Assembly: GCA_944332455.1 (NCBI GenBank)
Contig: CALVJY010000004.1
Location: forward strand, 62,001 to 126,000
DNA: 64,000 bases
Source: an uncultured Clostridia bacterium
GTDB taxonomy: Bacteria; Bacillota; Clostridia; Christensenellales; HGM11417
Direction: 5' to 3'
Part shown: piece after piece, positions 58,740-64,000 of the stretch
Numbering within the stretch: the stretch's first letter is position 1
Layout of the letters: the number at the start of each line of letters is the position of its first letter
Notes under the pieces: model-generated
What the model was told of the DNA's origin: nothing
The model's database searches: none
Seen by the model: only the letters and a program-made list of their open reading frames with translations
Made by a program: the position numbers and the translations under genes

Positions 58740-59160
58740 TAAGGTGCCGGCGGGGAACCTGAGGCTCCGCGCAATACGCCCAGGCGGGTGCCTGAGGCAC
58801 CATGCAAGTACGCCCACTCTTAGAAAACGGGAATATTGATTATTTGTTCCTGGGCGGCGTCGCCGCCGGGAAGGCGCGCCCACTTTGACTAAGCAGGAAT
58901 ATTGATTATTTGTTCCTGCGATGCGTTTATGTCGATATGTGCCGCGAAGCGGCACTCGATATATGGCCTGACGGCCATTCGACCAAAGTTCCGCTGCACT
59001 CACTTTGCTCGATATGTGCCGTTTCACGGCACGTTGTGGACAGACCCTATAAAAAATCGGAGACCGAAGTGCATTTCGATCTCCGAATATTATGCGGTTT
59101 ATTTTAAAACCTAAACACTGTCGCAGGAGAAGAGGCAAGCTCCCTCTCGCAAACGGAGTG
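58740..59160. repeat. TCGATAT array and REP-like modules before the composite tandem
   Basis: GGTGCCTGAGGCACC and GTACGCCCACTC are followed by GGCGGCGTCGCCGCC, TTCCTGCGATGCG, then TCGATAT-linked stems GTGCCGC-GAA-GCGGCAC, ATGGCC-TGAC-GGCCAT, CAAAGT/ACTTTG and GTGCCG-TTTCA-CGGCAC (58932-59032), then CGGAGACCGAA/TTCG(A)TCTCCG and TCGCAGGAGAAGAGG. Confidence 0.9.
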
Positions 59161-59190
59161 GGCTTTCCCGCCCGGCGGCGCTGCCGCCTT

Positions 59191-59797
59191 GTCCCCTCAA
59201 GCCCGGCCGATTTTCGCTTTCAGCGAAAATCGCGTTTGGCCGGAAATAAGAATCTGTTTTCGCAAAAGTCCGGACCTGCGCCGGACTTTTGCACAATCGC
59301 ATTTTTGCGGTGAGCAAAAATGCAGGAGGAAAAGGGTGAATCAAAAGGCAAAGCCTTTTGAGAGGGGAAAAACGTTGCAGAGCGGAACAAAAAATCGGAG
59401 ACCGAAGAAATTTCGGTCTCCGAAAAGAACTTTTCAGGTTTTACATCTTGTTCGCGAACAACGGTTGTCCCCTCAAGTCCGGCCAAAATTCCGCAAAGCG
59501 GAATTTTGCGTCTGGCCGGAAATAAGAATCTGTTTTCGCAAAACGGCGGACATGCGCCGCCGTTTTGCACAATCGTGGCTTTGCGGTGAGCAAAGCCACG
59601 GGTGGAAAGAGGTGAATCAAAAGGCAAAGCCTTTTGAGAGGGGAAAAACGTTGCAGAGCGAAACAAAAAACGGAGACCAAAGGAATTTCGGTCTCCGAAA
59701 AGAGTTTTCAGGTTTTACATCCCGTTCGCGAACAACGGTTGTCCCCTCAAGTCCGACCGATTTTTGCGAAGCAAAAATCGCGCTTGGTCGGAAAAGC
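59191..59797. repeat. Tandem of the roughly 275-bp composite hairpin repeat before dnaN
   Basis: GTCCCCTCAAG starts units at 59191, 59467 and 59741 (partial). Each unit has four variable stems in fixed places. Stem 1: GATTTTCGC/GCGAAAATC, CAAAATTCCGC/GCGGAATTTTG, GATTTTTGC/GCAAAAATC. Stem 2: AAAAGTCCGG/CCGGACTTTT and AAAACGGCGG/CCGCCGTTTT with loop AC(C/A)TGCG. Stem 3: GCATTTTTGC/GCAAAAATGC and CGTGGCTTTGC/GCAAAGCCACG with loop GGTGA. Stem 4: CGGAGACC/GGTCTCCG. Linkers such as GGAAATAAGAATCTGTTTTC are identical. Confidence 0.93.
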
Positions 59798-59804
59798 GAA
59801 GCGT

Positions 59805-60911
59805 TTAATTGACAATCCGCACCGGCAGGATCAGGAAGAGATATTCCTCGGTGGAGACCGGGCGGATGACGCAGGGCGAGACCGGGGTGTTGAGGTAGAT
59901 GCGGATGAACTCGTCGTTCACGGTGCGAAGGGCCTCGGTGAAGTAGCGGGCGTTGAAGGCGATCAGCATGTCCTTGCCCTTCAGCGAGACCGCCATGTTC
60001 TCCTTGACGTTGCCCATGTCCGAATTGGAGGTCAGGGTCATCACCTTTTCCCGGATGTCAAATTTGACCATGTTGTTCTTGGGGTTGTTGGACAGCACCG
60101 AGGCCCGCTCGATGCCGTCCTCCAGCTGCTGCTTGTTGACGGTGACGCAGGTCTCGAATTCCCCGGGAATGATCTGCTTATACTTGACGAAGTCCCCGTC
60201 CAACAGCCGGGAGATCAGGATGGTGTGGTCCAGATCCAGCATGATGTAGTTTTTCTGCACGGCGATGGTGGCCACCGATTTTTCGGTGTCCTGGATCATT
60301 TTGGCGATCTCCTGCATGCTCCGGGCGGGCACCACCAGGGAAAATTCCCCCTTGTTCTGCTCCAGCGCCTTTTTGACCAGAGACAGCCGGTAGCCGTCCA
60401 GCGCCACGGCGGTCAGCTCGTACTCACCCACCTCCAGCAGGATGCCCTTCAGCACCGGCCGGGTGTCGTCGGCGGCCACCGCAAAGCTGGTCTTGTTGAT
60501 CAGATCCTTCAGCTCGCTCTCCAGAATGGAGAAGGAATGCTCGGTGTCGATCTTGGTGATCCGGGGATATTCGTCGGCGTTGAAGCACTGCAGATATCCT
60601 TCAGAATCCATGTAGCGGATGCGCAGCTGCTGCTTGTCGTTCAGGTCGATCTCGATCTGCTCGTTGTTCAGCTTGCGCACAAAGTCGGCAAACAGCTTGC
60701 CCGGCACCACCGTGCTGCCCTCGACCTTGACGTCGGCCTTGATCTTGCGCTGAAGCGACAGCTCCAGATCGGTGGCCGTCAGCATGACGTAATCTTCTTT
60801 GGCCTCCAGATGGATGCCCTCCAGGATGGGATTGGTGCTCTTGCCGCTGACCGCTTTCAATACCCTTAAGACCGCGTCCGAAAGATCCAGTCCGTCACAT
60901 GCAAATTTCAT
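59805..60911 (-). CDS. dnaN: DNA polymerase III beta subunit (sliding clamp)
   Basis: The clamp tethers replicative polymerase to DNA. The 368-residue protein shows the three-domain clamp layout: MKFACDGLDLSDAVLRVLKAVSGKSTNPILEGIHLEA (domain 1), SFAVAADDTRPVLKGILLEV (domain 2, near residue 140), and the third domain from about 255 with FNARYFTEALRTV. The ending EEYLFLILPVRI matches the usual LMPMR-type tail. The ATG with a TTTCTCC-complement (GGAGAAACC) is accepted; an in-frame upstream extension across the oriC-like region is not. dnaA, normally directly upstream, is absent here; the DnaA-box cluster occupies its place. Confidence 0.97.
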   Translation of the reverse strand: MKFACDGLDLSDAVLRVLKAVSGKSTNPILEGIHLEAKEDYVMLTATDLELSLQRKIKADVKVEGSTVVPGKLFADFVRKLNNEQIEIDLNDKQQLRIRYMDSEGYLQCFNADEYPRITKIDTEHSFSILESELKDLINKTSFAVAADDTRPVLKGILLEVGEYELTAVALDGYRLSLVKKALEQNKGEFSLVVPARSMQEIAKMIQDTEKSVATIAVQKNYIMLDLDHTILISRLLDGDFVKYKQIIPGEFETCVTVNKQQLEDGIERASVLSNNPKNNMVKFDIREKVMTLTSNSDMGNVKENMAVSLKGKDMLIAFNARYFTEALRTVNDEFIRIYLNTPVSPCVIRPVSTEEYLFLILPVRIVN

Positions 60912-60960
60912 GGTTTCTCCTTTTTGCCCGACGGGCTCTTCTGCCGGGCGCGTTGTATCA

Positions 60961-61351
60961 GATAAGATTAGGTTTTTCTTTTTTAATTTGTCGTAGTCGT
61001 ATCCGTAGAGGGTGTTCAAATGTGGACAAGCCCCAAAGTCGGCCTTTTTTGGCCCGAGGGGGCTTCAAAACCCCGGAATTCGGGTCTGCGAACCCAAAAA
61101 ATGAGGGTGAAGTTTTGTGGATAACTCGGCGGAAAACCGGGGAAGAGAAGTGGAATCCGGTGTGTAAAACCCCTTTCAGCCCCCTTCAGAGGGGAGATGA
61201 GGGTGGAAAAGAGGGAAGTTATCCACTTTTTTGTACACTTTTCCACCAAAAGCAGAGGTGGGGATGTCCACATCTTCTTTTCCTTTTGCCAGGCCGTCTG
61301 AAACCCTTTTTGAACGGTTTTTTACCGCCTCTGTACCCAACTTTATCCACC
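60961..61351. other. oriC-like region: six DnaA boxes and an AT-rich stretch
   Basis: One perfect box (TTATCCACA, minus strand, 61116-61124) and near matches TTGTCCACA (61021-61029, minus), TTATCCACT (61219), TTTTCCACC (61239), ATGTCCACA (61264) and TTATCCACC (61343). An AT-rich tract (60963-60992, TTTTTCTTTTTTAATTTG) lies beside them and could be the unwinding element. dnaN, parB and parA flank it, the normal origin neighbourhood. Confidence 0.75.
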
Positions 61352-61650
61352 AGGGAGCCTGAGGCTCCGCGCAGTACGCCCACTCCAAATGGTCGGTTCC
61401 CCTCGAAGTCTGTACACGCAACAGGTTTCCATTCTCGTCGCGCTGATGACAGGCGGCGTCGCCGCCTGGAAGGCACGCCCAGGTGCCGGCGGCACCGGGC
61501 AATACGCCCACTCCGAGCAAGCGGGGAAATTGCCTGATGTTCCTGCAATGAAGTTTAGACGATATACCCGGCTCCACTGTGTTCGCCTTGCTCGATATGT
61601 GCCACAACGTGGCACGTTTTGGACAGACCACATAACTAAGAACTTTTTAT
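61352..61650. repeat. Hairpin module with GATATA/TCGATAT linkers, partial
   Basis: AGCCTGAGGCT, GTACGCCCACTC, AGGTTTCCATTCTCGTCG, GGCGGCGTCGCCGCC, GGTGCCGGCGGCACC and GTTCCTGCAATGAAG are followed by CTCGATAT and GTGCCAC-AAC-GTGGCAC. It is the counterpart of 25345-25740 in the opposite orientation. Confidence 0.85.
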
Positions 61651-61659
61651 ATTCGTTCT

Positions 61660-61990
61660 AATTGTCTTTTCTACTCGAAGTCTATCCTCGTACAGGGCTT
61701 TCAATCTCGTCGTGACGATGGCGGACATGCGCCGCCATCGGACTCAATCCGGTCTTTTGCGGTGAGCAAAAGCCGGGGAGGAAAAGGGTGAAGCGAAGGC
61801 AAAGCCGAAGCGAGGGAAAAACCGCGCAAAGCTGCTTTTACAGATTGTAGACAACAGTAACGTTTGTTAAAAACAAGGATTGTTTCAGAAATAGAAATTA
61901 GGACAGCGGCACGCGGTTTGTCCCTCAAGTCCGACCGATTTTGCCGCAGGCAAAATCGCGCCTGGTCGGAATAACGGCCGTCTGGCCGGA
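61660..61990. repeat. Composite hairpin repeat downstream of parB
   Basis: Inverted copy of the unit after aspS (53102-53430): TTTCAATCTCGTCG, GATGGCGG-ACATGCG-CCGCCATC, GACTCAATCCGGTC, TTTTGC-GGTGA-GCAAAA, GGTGAAGCG, the CGGCACGCGGTTTGTCCCTC linker and GATTTTGCC-GCA-GGCAAAATC within GTCCGACC/TGGTCGGA. Confidence 0.9.
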
Positions 61991-61995
61991 AAAAC

Positions 61996-62997
61996 TTACC
62001 GCATCCTGTCAAACAGCTGATAGATCCGGTCGATGTCGTCCGAGGAGAAATAGTCGATGGAGATCCGGCCCTTGTTCTCGTTGCCGATGGCGTGCACCTT
62101 GGTGCCCAGCACCCGCTGCATGGTCTGGACCAGGTCCTTCAGTTCGGCGGGGGCATGGGGTCTGCGGCCGCGGTTCTTCAAAAAGGCGGGGGGTACGGGA
62201 TTGGCCGAAGGCAGGGGCCGGCCGGCCACCAGGGCCTCCAGATCCCGCACGGACAGCTGCTTGTCGATGGCCTCCCGGGCCAGGGAGATCTGCTTTTCGG
62301 GATCGGACACCGAGACCAGCGCCCGGGCGTGTCCCTGGGAAAGGGCGCCGGTGCGGACCATGTCCACCACGTCCTTGGGCAGGGTCAGAAGCCTGAGCAT
62401 ATTGGCCACCGCCGAACGCGATTTGCCGATGCGCTCGGCCACCTGCTCCTGCGTAAACCCGTGCCGGGTCATCAGTTCCCGCACGGCCTCCGAGGCCTCG
62501 ATGGGGTTCAGGTCCTCCCGCTGGAGGTTCTCGATGAGGGCCACCTCGGCGATCTGCTGGTCGGTGTAGTTTTTGAGCACCGCCGGCACCGTCTTCAGGC
62601 CCGCCCGCTTGGCCGCGCGGTACCGCCGCTCGCCCGCGATGATGAAGTAGCGGCCGTCCTTTTTGCACAGCACCAGAGGCTGGACCACCCCGTGCAGCTT
62701 GATGGACTCGGCCAGCTCGTCAATGGCTTCCTCGTTGAAGTGCTTCCGGGGCTGGTTGGGGTTGGGGTCAATGAGATTCAGCGCCACCTCGGCCGGCTTG
62801 CCGTCCGAGACAAACTTGATCTTTTCGACCTCCACCACTTTTTCGACCACCTTGGGCTCCTCAGCGGCCGCTTTTTCGGCCTTCTTTTCCTTTACAGGCT
62901 CCTTCTCCTCCAGCAGGCTGTTTTTGCCGTACTCCATTTCGGTGTCCTGAAAGAGCGCCGAAAGACCTTTTCCTAAACCCTTCATTTTAACTGCCAT
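61996..62997 (-). CDS. parB: Chromosome partitioning protein ParB (Spo0J)
   Basis: ParB is a CTP-dependent clamp that loads at parS and recruits condensin. The 333-residue protein starts MAVKMKGLGKGLSALF, the usual ParA-interacting N-terminus, followed by an acidic/lysine-rich linker (residues about 25-60). The CTP-binding motifs are NPNQPRKHF and IIAGERRYRAAKRAG near residue 118. The parS-reading helix-turn-helix is TRHGFTQEQVAERIGKSRSAVANMLRLL near 180-205, and the C-terminal dimer domain ends IDYFSSDDIDRIYQLF. GGAG lies 7 nt before the ATG. It lies downstream of parA with a duplicated REP-like spacer between them. Confidence 0.97.
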   Translation of the reverse strand: MAVKMKGLGKGLSALFQDTEMEYGKNSLLEEKEPVKEKKAEKAAAEEPKVVEKVVEVEKIKFVSDGKPAEVALNLIDPNPNQPRKHFNEEAIDELAESIKLHGVVQPLVLCKKDGRYFIIAGERRYRAAKRAGLKTVPAVLKNYTDQQIAEVALIENLQREDLNPIEASEAVRELMTRHGFTQEQVAERIGKSRSAVANMLRLLTLPKDVVDMVRTGALSQGHARALVSVSDPEKQISLAREAIDKQLSVRDLEALVAGRPLPSANPVPPAFLKNRGRRPHAPAELKDLVQTMQRVLGTKVHAIGNENKGRISIDYFSSDDIDRIYQLFDRMR

Positions 62998-63009
62998 ATT
63001 TCTTCTCCT

Positions 63010-63170
63010 TGGCGGCAGCGCCGCCGGGCAATACGCCCGTTGCCAATTATTTTTGTTTTTAAAGCGTTGAACTCGAACAAATTTTCTTTTTGTTCCTGGG
63101 CGGCAGCGCCGCCAGGCGATACGCCCGTAACCAAATTTTTTGTTTCCAAATCGTTGAACTCGAATTATAG
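63010..63170. repeat. Two 88-bp direct repeats between parA and parB
   Basis: GGCGGCAGCGCCGCC followed by (G/A)GGC(A/G)ATACGCCCGT recurs at 63013 and 63101; CGTTGAACTCGAA follows each copy. A minus-strand TATAAT (63164-63169) lies at the end and could start parB transcription. The 63171-63255 remainder shows nothing. Confidence 0.8.
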
Positions 63171-63255
63171 TCCTCTTTGCCTGTGTTTTTTACGAAAGAG
63201 GTATTTTCCGGTTATTTTTTCGGTTTTATCTCCGGAGCGTGCCAGGCATCCGGGA

Positions 63256-64000
63256 TCACTTTTTGCGTTCCCGGATGTTCAGGTACTCCTTGGTCAGCCT
63301 GCGGTAGGCCTTGCCGCCCGCGCAGTTGGGGTCATACTTCAGCACCGGCACGCCGTGCGAAGGGGCCTCGGACAGGCGGATGTTCCGGGGAATGACGTGG
63401 GAAAACAGCTTTTTCCCGAAGAATTTGGAAATTTCCTGGTAGATCTGCTTGGAAATGGTGGCCCGGTTGTCGTACATGGTGATGACCACCCCGTCGATCT
63501 CCAGATGGGGGTTGCGGTGCTTGGTCACCAGCTTGATGGTGTTGATCAGCTGGCTGAGCCCCTCCAGCGCGTAGAACTCGCACTGAATGGGAATGATGAC
63601 CGCGTCGGAGGCCACCAGCGCGTTCAGGGTCAAAAGCCCCAGCGAAGGCGGACAGTCAATGGTGATGAAGTCATATTCCCCCGCGATGGCCTTGATGGAG
63701 TTGCTCAGCACATACTCCCGGTTGGGCGTGGTCACCAGCTCGACCTCGGCCCCGGCCAGGTCGATGTTGGAGGGGATCACGAACAAATTGGGCACATCGG
63801 TGGGCAGACAGATGTCGTCGGGCTTGATGTTCTCCTCGCAGAGCAGATCGTAGGAGGACTTGCGGACGGCCTCTTTCTGCACGCCCAGACCCGACGAGGC
63901 GTTGCCCTGGGGGTCCAGGTCGATCAGCAGGACCTTTTTGCCGAAGGAGGCCAGATAGGCCGACATGTTGACGCAGGTCGTGGTCTTGCCCACCCCGCCC
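63256..64000 (-). CDS. parA: Chromosome partitioning ATPase ParA (Soj), N-terminus cut by window edge
   Basis: ParA forms ATP-dependent dimers on the nucleoid and works with ParB in origin segregation. The visible 248 residues begin inside the deviant Walker A motif (GGVGKTTTCVNMSAYLA), with LLIDLDPQGNASSGLG (Walker A'), DFITIDCPPSLGLLTLNALVASD (Walker B) and a complete C-terminus VPVLKYDPNCAGGKAYRRLTKEYLN. Only about ten N-terminal residues should be missing. It lies just upstream of parB on the same strand. Confidence 0.97.
   Translation of the reverse strand, partial: GGVGKTTTCVNMSAYLASFGKKVLLIDLDPQGNASSGLGVQKEAVRKSSYDLLCEENIKPDDICLPTDVPNLFVIPSNIDLAGAEVELVTTPNREYVLSNSIKAIAGEYDFITIDCPPSLGLLTLNALVASDAVIIPIQCEFYALEGLSQLINTIKLVTKHRNPHLEIDGVVITMYDNRATISKQIYQEISKFFGKKLFSHVIPRNIRLSEAPSHGVPVLKYDPNCAGGKAYRRLTKEYLNIRERKK

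Noticed and set aside
58611-58740. Purine riboswitch before the purine permease
   Set aside because: TATAAAC occurs in the leader, but the conserved TATAAT...GTCTCTACC core and the loop-loop pairing are missing.

Overview
The window looks like chromosomal DNA from a G+C-rich member of the Bacillota (class Clostridia, probably a gut anaerobe). The basis is Firmicutes-type gene content: class II galT, an AzgA-type purine permease, an NADP-type gdhA, an RseC/thioredoxin pair, a SAM-I-clan riboswitch, strong SigA-type promoters with 16-18 bp spacers, and purine-rich ribosome binding sites. This assignment is inference; there is no rRNA gene to test it. The right end lies at or near the chromosome origin: dnaN, a cluster of DnaA boxes, parB and parA.

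Layout. 1-9 kb: ftsH (cut by the window edge), an AAA/DUF4143 ATPase, a LacX-like epimerase, an XRE repressor facing a small gene across a shared operator region, a YefM-YoeB toxin-antitoxin pair, mnmA and a YjjG-type HAD phosphatase. 9-13 kb: a three-gene mannose operon (GH92 mannosidase, PfkB kinase, D-lyxose/mannose isomerase). 13-21.5 kb: cell-surface genes, namely two large GLUG-repeat lipoproteins (one split by a +1 frameshift), a tiny membrane protein, a signal-peptide protein and a candidate small RNA. 21.5-30 kb: a NERD protein, a second ATPase, an HGSNAT-like membrane protein, a CstA-like transporter and gdhA, separated by long hairpin-repeat islands. 30-41 kb: an orphan protein behind a SAM riboswitch, Hsp20, galT with an SDR, an amino-acid ABC transporter of unusual domain make-up, a nitrilase-fold protein lacking its catalytic cysteine, and a third DUF4143 ATPase. 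42-49 kb: a GLUG lipoprotein and a prepilin with a long repeat-filled leader, a beta-propeller-like lipoprotein and a proline-rich small protein. 49.5-58.6 kb: hisS, aspS, rseC-like, trx, small unknown genes and an AzgA purine permease. 58.6-64 kb: hairpin repeats, dnaN, oriC-like region, parB and parA (cut by the edge).

The most striking feature is non-coding. Nearly every large intergenic gap holds modular repeats in which short linkers are constant (TCGATAT/ATATCGA, GTGATAT/ATATCAC, GTCCCCTCAAG, GGTGAATCAAAAGG) while the hairpin arms between them differ from copy to copy yet remain perfectly self-complementary. Arm changes compensated on the opposite arm imply that secondary structure, in DNA or RNA, is what is maintained. 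A roughly 275-bp composite unit of this kind occurs in tandem before dnaN and again around aspS, rseC, parB and the HGSNAT-like gene. I know of no established function for it, and I cannot search databases to establish novelty.
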